A stretch of 64,000 nucleotides of DNA from Eucommia ulmoides (Eukaryota > Streptophyta > Magnoliopsida > Garryales > Eucommiaceae). Of this stretch, positions 1 through 12,311 are shown in pieces; position 1 is the first letter of the stretch, and each line of letters begins with the position of its first letter. The translations under genes and the position numbers were made by a program. The notes under the pieces were generated by a model. The model was not told the origin of the DNA. It ran no database searches and worked only from the letters and a program-made list of their open reading frames with translations. The stretch lies in contig CM028340.1 in NCBI GenBank assembly GCA_016647705.1, positions 13,779,001 to 13,843,000 on the forward strand, in the 5' to 3' direction.

Positions 1-1467
1 CAGGCCTTTCTTGACTCCTCCCTAGGGTCTGTTTGGCTTAGGGGCGCTATCCTCTTGTAATAATCTTGAATTGTTTTGAACGATTTAGGAAGATTGCATG
101 ATATTTAAAGATTTAGTAATGATTACCAAATCTTTGAAAGATTCTTGCAATCATTGGAAATCATTAGTAATGATTGGAAATGATTGGAAATCATGACACA
201 ATATCCAATGTTATTGGTTGCACATGGGTGCATTAATGGCATGAAGTGATAGTTCCGGTTCGGCTTAAGGGGCTAAGTATTGGTTAGTTTCCCTATTTGG
301 GTTTGGTTGCCTTTAATGCTTTCGAGTTTCGTTGCCTATGGTGTTGATGAGTCACTTTGAATTTAATTCTTGATGTTGACCCTTTATGTACAGTTTTGGA
401 ATTGGTTGCATTTGAATAGAATCGGATTAGTCTGTCTTGTAGCCGGTAGTTACATTTAAACGGTTTTAGTTAACCCTAAGATATTTCGAATAAAGTATCT
501 ACATTCCTTGAATCCAACCAATCCATTTCATCCCAAGAATTAAATTCTTAATGGGATGGGAATTTAATGCTCATTAAATGCCTTGGTTAGGCGGCGAACC
601 AGTTCGGTTTAATTTCGATAACGAGTAGTCATAAGGATTTTGGTTAACCCTTAGATATTTTGATAAAAATGTCTTCATTCCTTAAATGTGGCCTATCCAC
701 GTCATCCCAATAATTTAATTCTCATTAAATTCCTTGCTTAGGCGGCGAATTGAATCAACTTAGTTTCAATAACGGTTAGTTACCTTCTAAGTAACTTACT
801 TCCTTCCCTAGATATTTAGGGTAGAGAATATATTAGGGGTGCATTGGTCTTTTAATACTCATTTGTGAGTTATTATTTGATGGTCTGGCCCCTTAATTCA
901 ATGGTCCTTGTTGGTTTAGTCAAGACAAGTTTGGTTTGGTCAATTTCAAACCGAGTCCTAATCTTTACTTACATTGTGTAACTTGGACCTGTCATGACAT
1001 TTCCATGCATTACTTTTTGTTTATTGGATTTGTTTAATGATATTATACTTTTAAAAAATAATTTAAATAAATATTTTTAGTGTCAAATAGACAAAACCAG
1101 TAATAGTAAATGTTTCAAGGGTCAAAGTAGGTAACCGAGGTAATTTGATAAAATTTCCAATAATTAAAGGGTAGTTACTAATATTTATTCATATTAGAGG
1201 TGATTTAATGAAAATCAACCTATAATAATTTCATTTTAGGCCCCCTTTAATTTTAGGAATTTCGAAGTTGACCCAAAACTTTTATTTTACCAAATTTAGT
1301 AAAATTCAACAGTTTTTTTATGTTTTCTTGTGTTTTTGTGGTTTTCCTGTGTTATCTAGTGTGATATAAGGTAGAAATTCATTATCTTTAAACCTAAGTT
1401 TAAAGTTTATCTAAACTTTTACTTTCAATTCGACACTAATTGGGCAGGATAAAATGCGGTGTCTACA
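1..1467 (-). mobile_element. Tat/Ogre-like LTR fragment (family A), running off the left edge
   Basis: On the minus strand this begins with TGTAGACACCGC (plus-strand end at 1467), a start I associate with Tat/Ogre-type LTRs. The same sequence recurs at 20345-21434 plus 22860-23090, and at 58975-59490, which defines a repeat family. The minus orientation is inferred from the other copy, where a polypurine tract lies just outside the equivalent end at 23091. Only the U3-side part is in the window. It stops exactly where the Helitron helicase reading begins, so it probably inserted into that element. No ORF is supported here. The lineage name is tentative; the repeat family itself is directly visible. 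Confidence 0.7.
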
Positions 1468-2760
1468 TTGACCATTGGAGAAAACGGGTCATGGTAAATA
1501 AATGCCAACAAAGTCCAACATTTGACCCTGTGCTTTGTTAATAGTCTTTGAAAAACTTAGTCGAATAGGAAATTGTGTTCTCTCAAATGGATAAACTATG
1601 CTTCCATTCTTTGGAGGTAGTAGTGGAATCCTTGAAAGAAAATAATCTATCACCTTTATGTATTCCAAAGGTTATTTCAGCATTGATCATATTCGGGTAA
1701 AATTTGTTACATACCAAACGGGTGTCATTACACATTCCTTTGGATGGATCTACATTACGTAGGAGAATAACTAGGTAATTTGGTTTATGGCGTAATATAT
1801 GTAGTTGGAATCCAGTTGGGTTTAGTACATTGATAAAATCATATTGGAATCTATGATCTGAAATGTCTAAAGGTTCATCATAACTAATATACTCTTTCGA
1901 AATTCTTGGAAACTGATCTATTAGGAAAGAATTAATGTCAACAACCCTGTCTTTTTTGGGGGCTAAAATTTCATGATTAATGAAGACATCAACATTGTTA
2001 ACATAGTCGAGCAAGTTTGGAAATGTGGCATCAATAAGTGCATTTAAAGGGCTTTGAATATTACCTTTTAACAACATCGAAGAAGGAATTTTTATATTAT
2101 CATTGGTAGTAGTCTCTTCTTTTCCATCACCGACCCACAATAAAAAATTAGAAAAGTCTAGGTCTAGTCTTGCATGCATATTTTGAATTACTTTTACTTT
2201 TTCAAGCATATTCCACAAATGCGATTTAACCAAATTCGCATCAATGGTTTGCTTGATGCTTGAATGTGGAAGTATAGGCAAGAGTTGATTAAAATCATCA
2301 CCAAATACCACTACTTTTCCACCAAATAGAATATCTAAGGTACAAACATCACGCATCATGCGCTCGAACACCTTAATTGCTTGTCTTTTTACCATTGGTG
2401 CTTTATCCCATATGATGAGTTTGGCTTATTGGATCAAATTTGCCAATCCGCTTTGTTTGCTAATATGGCATGCGGTGTCGTCATCTACATTAAGTGGAAT
2501 TTTAAATCTTAAATATGCAGTATGACCTCCTGGTAATATAGATGCAGCTACCCCTGAAATTGCAGTAATGAGAGCAATGTAACCCTTGGATCTTATGAAA
2601 GTAAGCAATGCACGATACAAAATTGTTTTCCTAGTGCCACTCGGCCCATCAACGAAGAAAGCGCATGCTTTGTTAGAAAGCGCATAATAAACAATTGAAT
2701 TGAATGCGTCTTCTTGTTCACTGTTGAGTGCATTAATACATTAATGGTCAAATTATGAAA
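1468..2760 (-). pseudogene. Helitron PIF1-type helicase domain, broken
   Basis: This was the C-terminal helicase of a RepHel transposase, the part thought to unwind DNA during rolling-circle transposition. In order, on the minus strand: a degenerate Walker A reading GPSGTRKT near 2660, in which the usual GTGKT has become GTRKT; a conserved stretch including SGVAASILPGG (2426-2620); a degenerate Walker B reading DKAPM near 2410, where families have DEAPM; a long block containing VVVFGDDFNQLLPIL (1583-2395); and a final motif reading GQMLDFVGIYLP near 1500. Stops and frame changes separate these blocks. Both nucleotide-binding motifs are altered, so the enzyme is dead. The order and spacing match PIF1-like Helitron helicases well. 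Confidence 0.85.
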
Positions 2761-5401
2761 CTTCAATACTTATTTCCTCTTCAATTTCTTTGAAGCCCCT
2801 ACATACACCTTCATTACTAATGTATTCTTCAATAATAAAGTAATTATTGATATTCTTCCCTATTGATTTGAGTTGCGACCCTATTATTTAAAGTTCTTTT
2901 TTGCGGCTAGCACAAGCACTCATTCCATGAAGGCAAAAATAGTCTTCACATAAATGTTCATCAAATTCAATCCAAAGACCACGTGCATTTACAGGGCAAC
3001 AATAGATAAGGATGGTAGCAAAAAGGCCCTCAATGTAGCAAGCATCTGATATGACGATGAGTCTCTTAAGCACAATTGGAGGCTATTATCAGCATGCAAC
3101 AAACTACGTAGTAAAGAAGCTTCCCTAAACGAATTTTCTCGAACTCCATCAACAATTTTCAATGTTTCAAAAGACATTGGGCCCTTTACATGGTTTAACA
3201 ACAAGCATAAATAATATTTGTCTCCTTTACTCCGGTTGACAGTAATGACACGACCAATGGAGAAGCCTTGCTTTCTTGGGGTCCATATTTTTTCCTTTTT
3301 ATTCCAAACATAATGCTTGTGAATTCACAGTATAAGTAATTTTGTTGTTGGTCCTCTAGATGATGCTGCAAATTTATTATAGTAGAAAATATTTCATTCA
3401 ACAATAATTTGTAAATTCTCCACGTAGCCTCAGGAGGTGATACCCATCTAGTAGATTGATACAAATCAATCTCATTGAGGATTGTGCTAGCAGTTGCTAC
3501 TACTTGAAATGTTATTCGATCATGACCCTTGTAAATATATTTGTAGAAGTACTTGATTTCTTTTATTGTTTATAAAATATCTACATTAATATGAAAATCA
3601 TATTTAGAAAGCAAGTAAGGATTATAAGGTACGACCCAACGATTATCAAGGATATGTTTGAGCATTTTTATTATTCTTCCATTATTGCGACACCTATAAA
3701 TTGGAAATGAGTCTTTAGTCTGGGTAGTAATATCATTAAAGACTTTAGGGTAATGATTTTTACAAGTTCAATCTTTTTCTCAAGCAAACATTTTTAGGAT
3801 TAAGTATACCACATGGTCCATGTATCATGTGTTTCCATACAACATGATATAAATGGGGATTAATATCTTTATCTGGTATTTCAGCACGAACATACTTGAT
3901 AAATATTTTTGATTTTTTAATATTTGCATCTCTATTCAGGATGATAAAAAAATGTACATGAGGCAGGCCACGTTTCTGAAATTCAATGACGTACATATAT
4001 TCGGCGATTGGGCCAAAAATTTATTTCTTAAACAAATCCTTCTTTAGTTCTTTTTTAGCTCTAAACACTCTTGCAAGTAAATCTGGACAATTTTGGGCTT
4101 CTTCCCCATAAAGAAGATGTTGTTTAATTTCAGACCAAGATGGATTGCATGTCATGGTTCAAAAGAGGTCTGGTTTTCCATAGCGTTGTACTAATAACAT
4201 AGCCTCATCATAGCATTGTTGCATATCTCTGGGATAACCTATGAACGATGACGGTAGAATAATACATTTCCCAACATTAGCACCATATGTTTCACCACTT
4301 AGTAGACTGTCAACTATTCCTCGGTACAATTCTACTCTAATATGCTTTTGTTTAAGATGAAAGAAGTCCAACCATGAAGTTTTAAGTTTAACATACATGT
4401 TGACTGCATATTATTGGAAGAAGCATCCCAAGTGTAGAATAAGGGAGTTCTCAAATGGTCTTATTTTCATTTTGTAATAGTAATATTCACGACATGAAAT
4501 ACAACTGCATTTTTTTCACCCCACTTTGAAGGACTAAAAGACTTACAAATTAGTTAGAGTGAAGGGAAAAAAAAAAATATGTACCAGAGGTATAAGTAAT
4601 AAGAGATATAGGCGAACCTTGAGTTTCTTTTTCAATTAACTCGGTTGCTGAGGAAATCGATTTTGGATCAATTGGAGATTTTGTTGATATATCCGTACAC
4701 CTAGATTTATTAATGTTATTCTTCTTGATTCCTGCATGCCAGCCGCTTTCTCCTAAAGGAAATAAAATGGGGTATTGCAAAGGATCATGGCACAAAAATT
4801 ACTATTGTATCCTATGGTTGTAGTTCGATTTACTATATACAATGATGTCACGATCCCTACAATTATTAGGCTCATCCATTTCTACCCATATTGCTACAAC
4901 TTGTGATGCAGAAAGAGCATTGTATACCAGCTAATCCAAGCAGGGGTTAGTACATATTACAATTTCATGGTCAAGAAGGTTTGGTAAATCTCTCAAGGTC
5001 CTAAAGAAGACCACATAAGGAGTTTTGCTTAGGACTAACATTAAGATATTCAGGATATCAGAATTTAGATGATCAGGTAATTGCATTCTATGTTGGATTT
5101 CGTGGACTGTATCATAGACATGTAACGACAAATAAGTTGGGTTTCCATCAGTAGGAAGTAATGAATTGAAGTAATGGTAGATCTGACCTCGTTCTTTGAA
5201 AGTGTAAATACAATTGCTTCTTTTGTAGAGGTGCTTATCATACATTATGCCAAATGATGTGAAGGCAAATGTATTGTTGTAGGTGCGAATATATGTGCAA
5301 AATTTGTTGGATTGCGTAGAGTTCAAAGTTAAAAATTCCCACAGGAAAGGGGACGCATTGCTTGAAACAAGAGTGATTTCTCCGTCCAAACAACAAAACA
5401 T
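2761..5401 (-). pseudogene. Helitron Rep (HUH endonuclease) and linker region, broken
   Basis: This is the N-terminal half of the RepHel transposase, which would nick and join the element ends. From the N-terminus: RTYNNTFAFTSFG (about 5290); VAIWVEMDEPNN and DPLQYPILFPLGESGW (4740-4900); GKCIILPSSFIGYPRDM and RYGKPDLF (4159-4398); the two-histidine HUH motif in RGLPHVHFFIIL (about 3960); and the tyrosine motif in YFYKYIYKGHDRI (about 3530). A linker with LLNHVKGPMSFE follows (2989-3204). Catalytic histidines and tyrosines are still readable, but the frame is cut by several stops and shifts, for example a TGA just after PDLF. It is joined to the helicase part at 1468-2760. Confidence 0.85.
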
Positions 5402-7055
5402 GATTAACTCATATTGGAATCACACAGCATTGTAAAAAAAGCATGTCAAAATAGGTTGCAATTAAGGAGGCTTTAAAGTAAAACTTCAAATAGCAAAACA
5501 CTATGACTGTATTTTCATTTACCTCGACATGACAAAATTAAGTTAATTCAAATTGCTGGATATCAATAATACAACAAAAGGTTACGATGTATGGGTGGGG
5601 GTTAAGCATGATCAATAGTCTTGCAACTAATTACCTTTATCCTGTGCAGAGGCTTGTATAGTAAAAGGGGGTTAAATTTGAATATGGTCGCTAAAGAGTT
5701 GGAACAAAAGCAAGAAAGAAAAAAAAAAAAAACATGTTGGAGGTGAGGTTAGGGAGAAAATATTATTTTTCAAATGCACTTTTTTTTTTTTTTTTTTTGT
5801 GATTAACAATGAATTTGTCACCTTTCTGAGAATACTATATAAAACAACCATAGATACTAGGAAGAAAAAAAGTGGCTCTAACATTTGTTCTCTTGGGAGA
5901 TGAGTCGTTAGTTGTGTGCTTGATGTATAAAATGATGCGACTATATCCGACGCATGTACATGCATCAATGGATTGTCTTGGGATTTTGGATACACTGCTG
6001 CAATGAGTGAAAGTGACCCATATTCATTCAAATTGGCATTTCTACTTCGGTTTTGACCAACAAAATTAGTGGTCACCGTTTCATCTATTTCCTAGGAAAT
6101 ATGTGTTGAATTTTTGTCTAGACAAATTGTGTTAGGTGTTAGGAAAATAGTGACAATACCTATTTTGTAACACATCATCCTATCTTTGTCATGTGACATT
6201 TGGCGTGCTCTTTTTATCTTTATCACGTTGTAGGTAAATGTGTTTGGATTTATAACATGATAGGCAAAAGAACGAACTATAGGATACTTTTGACATGCAG
6301 AATGTCAGTATAGGTATTCTATTGATCAATTCCTAGTTACTGCAAAGAATAATTTATAATTCCAAAAGAAAATTAAGAGTGAGTAAAAACTTTGGGCAAT
6401 TTAGTATTTCCTATAGTTATAACACGAACCACTCATTGTAATTATGTGGGAGAGAAGAGGACAAAAATTAAAGATGTTAAATAACATAATTGACAAGAAG
6501 GTCACATATATTATAAAAGTTAAAGTACGCTAAAATTGCAACTCTTGGGAAAATGACGTTAAATAAAAAAAATAGATAAATTAGAAGTATGTACTCATAA
6601 ATTACCATGAAAATCATATACCTCCAATGTAGTTATGTCAAACATCAAATAATTTTGTTTGTATAGTTAACTGTGACAGACAATTCCAATGTGAATATTA
6701 ATTTTTCTTAACACAATATCTTTATAAATTATTGGTAAAAATATATGTTTCCAAATGTTTGAAGTGGTTAAGCAGGAAAACATAACATTGAAGTTGGTTA
6801 CTATTCATATGTCTAAATAATTGACATTATTGTCCTATATTATTTTGCCCAATTATAAGTAAGTCAATGACAAAATTTTATTCACTATCAATTTGCATAT
6901 GTAAAATTACATACTTGTCCTCAAAATATTTGAAAAGTAAACATCCACGTTTTCATTTATTTTTTCTATAACTATCTCTAAATACAACAGTTTTATTATT
7001 AATGACTATTATGGAAATCAATATTTTCAATATTCAACTTTTTTTTTACCTATTT

Positions 7056-7058
<3 letters not shown>
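5402..7058. other. AT-rich stretch without a recognised gene
   Basis: The sequence contains poly-A/T runs near 5720 and 5780. A minus ORF of 134 codons (5672-6076) has a low-complexity lysine and phenylalanine-rich C-terminal half and no motif I recognise. The right part (6100-7050) is very AT-rich with no supported feature. Some of it may be the unlocated 5-prime part of the Helitron. Confidence 0.4.

Positions 7059-7106
<48 letters not shown>
7059..7106. repeat. (GT)n microsatellite abutting the copia LTR
   Basis: About 24 uninterrupted GT units end directly at the TGTTAG terminus of the copia LTR. The other flank of the copia element reads TATGT, so the tract may have grown from a GT-rich target-site copy. 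Confidence 0.95.
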
Positions 7107-7107
<1 letters not shown>

Positions 7108-7206
7108 GTTAGGGTAATTGAGTGGTGGAATGGAGAACATGAATCGTATTAATATTAGGGAAAAGTATGTTACATTGATTTACAATAGGAATATTTATAG
7201 TTAGGA
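7107..7206 (-). repeat. Copia 3-prime LTR, 5-prime-truncated
   Basis: This matches the inner part of the LTR at 11869-12027, both containing GGTGGAATGGAGAACATGAAT. Similarity stops near 7200, where the RNase H reading ends without an intervening polypurine tract. The U3 start of this LTR therefore appears to have been deleted. Confidence 0.75.
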
Positions 7207-8640
7207 AACCAGAGAGTGAAAGTGTCCGGATGGATGACCCTTAGTGAAAATATCTACTATCTAATCAGTTAAACAAATATACTGTAGATAAATAGTATTC
7301 TAGAGAATTTGAAGACGAATGAAATGACAATTAGTCTCGATGGATTTGGTATACTCATGGAAGACAATGGAAGTTGGAGAATAAATTCTCATGTCAGTGA
7401 GAAGCCACCAAAGCCAAAGTAGTTCTTGTATTGCATCAGTCGTGGCACAATATTCAGCTTCAGTACTGGAATGAGCAACCACAGTTTATTTCTTACTGTG
7501 CTAAGAAATGAGAGAGTTGTCCAAGAAGAAATAATAACCAGTGGTCGATCGTCGATCGGTGGGATCTCTAGTACAATCAACATCAAAATAAACCTATAAA
7601 GTATGAGCAGACTGGGTTGAGAAATGAAGTCCGTGAAAAAAGGTACCCTCGACATATCAAAGAATGCAAAGAATAGTTGAGTAATGAGTAGTATGAGGAG
7701 CAGACAATAACTGACGGAATTGATGGATGGCATATGTGATGTATGGGCAAGTGATAGTGAGTTATACTAAACTTCAAACTAGTTAGTGGTATAGAGTGAC
7801 ATCTTAAAGAGATGAACCATCTAGTGGAGTAAGTCTGATATTCGGCTCAAGAGGAGTAGTGACAGTGGTGGAGTCGGTGATGCTAGTCTTAGAAAAAAGA
7901 TCTAAGATATATTTGGCCTGAGAGAGAAAATATACATTTGAACCGAATGAGACTTCAAGGCCAAGAAAATAGGTGAACATACTAAGATCTTTCACCTTGA
8001 ATTATCTACTAAGAATTTTTTTGAGTTTAGAGACACCGAGTAAATCATCCCTAGTAATAATTATGTCATTCACGTACTGTAACAGAAGGATAATACCATT
8101 GTCAATATGGCAAAAAAATAGGGTTGAATCATGAGCACTCGATGTGAACCTAAACTAATGAATGGTAGTGTTGAATTTTGCGAACCAGGTATGTGGAGCT
8201 TGTTTCAAACCATATACGGCACGACGAAGGTGACAAACTTTATTCCAAGGGGCGACTAAGATAGGAGAGGTATGCATATAAACTTCCTCAAGAAGAACAC
8301 CATTGGGAAATGCATTTTTAAACCATTAGCATATAAAATAGAGCCTATTTTTGAATGGCAATGACGACAAAAAGAGTACGAACAGATGTGAGTCTCGCCA
8401 CAGGAGAAAATGTCTCTTCGTAGTCAATACCATATTCCTGAGCAAATCTATTAGCAACAAGTCGGGCTTTATATCGTTCAATTAAACCATTAGCAAGTGT
8501 TTTTATCTTAAACACCCATTTGCCAATAAGAGTTTTCCTAGGGGGAAGATCAACAATATCCCAGGTGTGAATTTTGGCTAGGGCCTGAAGTTCTTCATCC
8601 ATTATTTTCTGCCAAAGAGTATTAGTACTAGCCTCCTTAT
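7206..8640 (-). pseudogene. Copia reverse transcriptase and RNase H, broken
   Basis: RT begins near 8602 with an N-terminal block including WVFKIKTLANGLIERYKARL and a later ARLTSVRTL segment (8345-8602). After a damaged middle, the RT C-terminal part reads YFLGLEVSF and QAKYILDLF (7804-7995). RNase H follows with SSTEAEYCATTDAIQELLWL (about 7450), and the protein tail reads DIFTKGHPSGHFHSL next to the LTR (about 7250). The catalytic YVDD region falls in the damaged part and was not found in an open frame. Clearly inactive. Confidence 0.85.
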
Positions 8641-8644
8641 AGGA

Positions 8645-9640
8645 TTAAGACTCATGCAGATTAAGTATAGTATAAAAGCAATGATAATCAGTGAGATAAG
8701 GAAAATGATGAGTTACCTTGGTAGAGTGGTAAGAGTAATATGGAAGGTGGCTCTTAGAGAGAGTTGGTGCAGACTCATCAGAAAAATGAATATTATTGGG
8801 AAAAACCAATTGAGTCCGAGGGATGAGATTAGTTGGTGGTTCAGGAGTTGAAGTTAGAGGGGTGAAATCAGCTAGTGGTTCTGGAGCTGAATGGGTGAGA
8901 TTAGCTGGTGGTTCTAAGGTGGGCTCAACAGTACCTGAAATTGTATCCTCATGAAATAACTTAATAGATGGATCAGTAAAGTATCTGAAGTTAGTAATGG
9001 TTGACATGTCAAAAGACCGTAAAAAAGAAACTTTTGATGTTCCCAAAAAATGACATGACGAAAGATACAAAGAGTTTTAGAAATGGGATCCCAACACCAA
9101 TACCCTTTTTGTTAAATACTATATCTAAGAAAACAACACAAGTGAGCCCTTGGTTCCATTTTTTTGTGTTTATATGGTGTGAGAAGAAAAAAACAAATGC
9201 AACCAAACACTTTGAGTACAAAGTAAGTGAGAGGTTTACCAAAAAGAAACTCAATTAGAGAATGATGTTGGATTGTGGTGTAAGGGACACGGTTTATTAT
9301 GTATACTACAATTAAGATAGCATCACCCCCAAAAATGCTCAAGACATGATGAAGAAATGAGTATGGCATGATCTGTGTTAAGAACATGTCTATGTTTGTG
9401 TTCGACTCGTCCATTTTGTTGTAAGGTTCCAGGACATGAGTAGTGGGGGAGCGTCCAATTTTTGTGCAGTAGGTTAAGAAAAACAACATTTTGGTATTCC
9501 ATTGTACTTTTTCTAGTCGACAATGAATACAATGAAAAGAATCATGTTGAATTGAACCTAATTGACCACTACAAATATGAGATCGAAGACGACTGGATAA
9601 AGTATGACCTAACCGAGAGTCCCACAATTCTATGGGTGAG
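8645..9640 (-). pseudogene. Copia integrase with proline-rich linker, broken and partly deleted
   Basis: The pre-integrase zinc-binding part reads WDSRLGHTLSSRLRS with CIHC (about 9530-9627). It is followed almost at once by LQQNGRVEHKHRHVLNT and VYIINRVPYTT (9250-9450), so the middle of the integrase core, including the first two catalytic acidic residues, is missing. The C-terminal part reads VFGCICFFLL near 9190. A serine/proline-rich linker continues to 8645 and leads into RT. Frames change several times. Confidence 0.8.
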
Positions 9641-9784
9641 AGTGCTGGGATGGACGTGGTTGATTAATTTGGTGATGATGAGGATGGGACTTGGAGGTGA
9701 ATGATCTCAAAGAGGCATCCAAGTTTATGGCTGGTTCCAAAGAGTTTTCCCATCTGGGGGTCCTATACACGATAACCAATAGAA

Positions 9785-10160
9785 AATAAAATGCAAATCA
9801 AATCCAAAATCACATAGTTGTCCAACAGATAATAGATGTAAGATTAATCGTAAGATTAGGGACTAAATATATATCAGGGAGAGATAAATTAGAATTGTCA
9901 AAATGTCCAGTATGGCTAACTGACATATTTGATCCATTGGCAGTATGAATAGTAAATGCATGCTTGTCACTGGTTTTAGAAGAAATGATAGAGGTATCAG
10001 ATGTCATGTGGTTACAATAGGCAGAATTAAAGTACCATTGAGATATACCTAGTGTATTTGACATGGCTATATTGTTACCAGTTTTAGATAGAGCCTCGGT
10101 AAGCACAATGCAGAAACCACTCCAATAAGGTGGAGAGTTTGATAAAGTTAAGGTAGCATC
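9785..10160 (-). pseudogene. Copia aspartic protease region, catalytic residue lost
   Basis: The open segment at 9810-10106 reads WYFNSAYCNHMTSD, where copia proteases have an Asp-Ser-Ala or Asp-Ser-Gly active site. The Asp is Asn here. HTANGSNMSVSHTGH and LVPNLTINLTSI follow, as expected between protease and integrase. It lies between gag and integrase in the correct order. Confidence 0.75.
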
Positions 10161-11080
10161 AGTGGCTACAACTATAGCATTCTTTGGCTTGTGGTAAGAT
10201 CGATTGTGAGAGCCTCGAGAACGAGACTAATTCCAATTTAATTGCTTTGCAAATGATGATACTGGAGGTTTAAAGCAATTTGCAAGATAGTGGTCTGGTT
10301 ATTTGCATACCTTACATAAGCAAGAAGGACATTTGAGCAATTCGTGCACTTGTGAAGGATAATACGTACAATATAAGGGCTTTTGGGATGAGTTTGTCGT
10401 GGTAGCTGTTGTGGCAAGAGAAACATTTGTATTTGACCCTTGTAATGTCACAAAGCCTGTTACCTCAATAAGTAGATCAAAAATGACATTGTTCAGGGAA
10501 TATATCTTGCCTCGGTGTATGATTGAATATTGTACAGGCTCAAATTCTTCTCTCAAGGCCATAAGGAATTGCATAATGCGTGTCTCATTTCGGTAACTTG
10601 TCTAAAGAGTGGCATCCTTTGTACATTCCCAGACTGACTCAATGATAGCCAACTAATCCCACAAGGCAATCATTTGAGATAGGAACTATTGATGGTTTTC
10701 CCAGGTTCTTGATACATGTTATTGAGGGTGGAAAGAAGGTGATACCGGTGTGACATGTCTGTCTTTGTGTAGCGGTACTGGAGAAGATCCTAAGCTTCTT
10801 TAGTTGTTTGGAGTCTACCAAATTGAATTTTGATAGATGGGATGATAGTAGAATAGAAACATATGAGAATCTGAATATTTTCACTATCCCATTCTTCTAG
10901 ACGATTAGTATATCCTGCAGCATCTTCGTCATTATTCTTCTTTGGCTAAGTAATTTCTCCGGTCATGAGATGCCATAATTTCTGCCCACAGAGGAAACTA
11001 GACATCTCTTAAGCCCATAATACATAATTTAATTCATCTAAAACAATAGGGATAACCCGTGATGAGTTTGAGTTTGCCAT
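10161..11080 (-). pseudogene. Copia gag, broken
   Basis: An ATG at 11080-11078 opens a reading with ELNYVLWA early and then LCGQKLWHLMTGEIT, typical of copia capsid N-termini, after an in-frame stop. Later blocks at 10299-10574 read MQFLMALREEFEPVQYSIIHR. The zinc-knuckle region is degenerate (CPSCLCKVCK). Stops and shifts break it into at least three pieces. It sits directly inside the 5-prime LTR and untranslated leader. Confidence 0.75.
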
Positions 11081-11854
11081 AGGCACAAAGAATGGGGTGA
11101 ACCGGTGTAGAAACCACACAAATACAAAGGGAAGTATAATTTCTAAGTCTCAAATCACAAAACAGAGACAGGAAACAGAATCAGAACGTCCAAAAAGCCT
11201 ACAAATAGGTCTAACTTTGCTGAAAATTGGTTTAAAAAAGCTTGAATCGGTCTAAAGAAAATTATCTCAAAGCACCGATGATGTGGCAGAAGGAGCTGAG
11301 GTGGCATTGACGTGGCCGTGAGGTGGTGCTCACGTGGCGTTGCTTTGGAAGAAGATATGGCACTAGTTGACTGGGTTGCTAATTGGTGACGTTGCACCTA
11401 AGTGGCACTGACGTGGCTAAAAATTAGGGCTGACGTGGTGATAAAGAGGTGAGCAGCATCCAACGCGTAGATGTGGAACAGCTCCGAGATTCCCGCGCAT
11501 GGGAGCGTGTGCGATATCGGATGGGGATGTTGTTTGGTTCTTTAGAATTTTCTCATCGAGATAGTTCTAATGGTATAATCATTGATGGATTTGAAGCCCT
11601 AGTTATGGCAGTATAACCTAAAATCAGTGACGACAGTGGTGTCAAAACTGCTAAAGATTTGGCAGCGCGTGTGAGTCCATCAAAGCTCTGTTTGTGGTGG
11701 TTGTGCTCGTCTCTTCGAGACGAAGGTGTTGACGTGGTTGGAGATGATTATGGAGCGATGGTGGGATCGTAGAAGTCAACTGATGTAACGGCGAGGCGAA
11801 AGGCTTAGGGTTAGGGTTTCAAAAAATTTAACTCGAACAGAGTCTAGAAACATT

Positions 11855-11868
11855 GGATATTGATACCA
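11855..11868 (-). other. Primer binding site, initiator tRNA-Met type
   Basis: On the minus strand TGGTATCAATATCC follows immediately after the LTR end CTAACA. The first eight bases match the complement of the 3-prime end of plant initiator tRNA-Met, the usual copia primer. Confidence 0.85.
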
Positions 11869-12027
11869 TGTTAGAATAATTGATAGGTGGAATGGAGAAC
11901 ATGAATCATATTGATATTATGGAGAAGTATGTTACAGATATTTACAATATGAATATTTATAAGGACTAAGGGAACCCTAGGGTTAGGGTTTTGACATAAT
12001 GGGCCAAACTCATATATTATATTTACA
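11869..12027 (-). repeat. Copia 5-prime LTR
   Basis: This LTR of about 159 bp starts TGTAAATATA and ends CTAACA on the minus strand. The inner edge is fixed by the adjacent primer site; the outer edge is inferred from the TG start and the possible TATGT target copy. It contains a telo-box-like AGGGTTAGGGTTTT at about 11985-11998. Confidence 0.7.
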
Positions 12028-12311
12028 TATGTGTATGACTATTAAGCTATTATCTATATTATAAAAATCAGTTTTTTTTGTTTTACTCTTCATATGTACA
12101 AGTAAAATTATAACTTAATTGATAGAAAATTTAAACCTAATTTTTTTTTTAAAGAAATGCATTTAATATTTCTATATATTTTATAGCAATAATATATGTG
12201 TATAATAATTTTATACACAAAGTAGATTTATAGCAATAATTTTATAGCAATTTAAATCTAGACAAGTTTTTTGTAAAATAATTTTATACACAAAAGAGAT
12301 TTATAAATGGA
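12028..12311. other. AT-rich spacer with short repeats
   Basis: The sequence is nearly all A/T and contains short near-repeats such as TTTATAGCAA and TTTTATACACAAA. No gene or element is recognised. Confidence 0.5.

Larger units (their letters stand above)
1468..6076 (-). mobile_element. Degenerate autonomous Helitron, truncated on its 3-prime side
   Basis: The body is defined by a RepHel pseudogene read on the minus strand between 5401 and 1468. The element's 3-prime end (left in the window) is missing because family A sequence begins at 1467. The 5-prime end (right) was not located: no convincing TC start was picked out. The right limit given is only the far edge of a short minus ORF at 5672-6076, which has no recognised motif and may not belong to the element. 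Confidence 0.6.
7107..12027 (-). mobile_element. Degenerate Ty1/copia retrotransposon
   Basis: The coding order on the minus strand is gag, protease, integrase, RT, RNase H, the copia order. The 5-prime LTR is at 11869-12027 with a primer site inside it at 11861-11868. A shortened 3-prime LTR lies at 7107 to about 7200. The flanking pentamers, TGTGT before 7107 and TATGT after 12027, match at four of five positions and could be a target-site duplication. All domains contain stops or frameshifts, and the central part of the integrase core is missing. Some segments are easy to recognise by eye, so the lineage call to copia is firm. The family within copia is not assigned. Confidence 0.88.
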
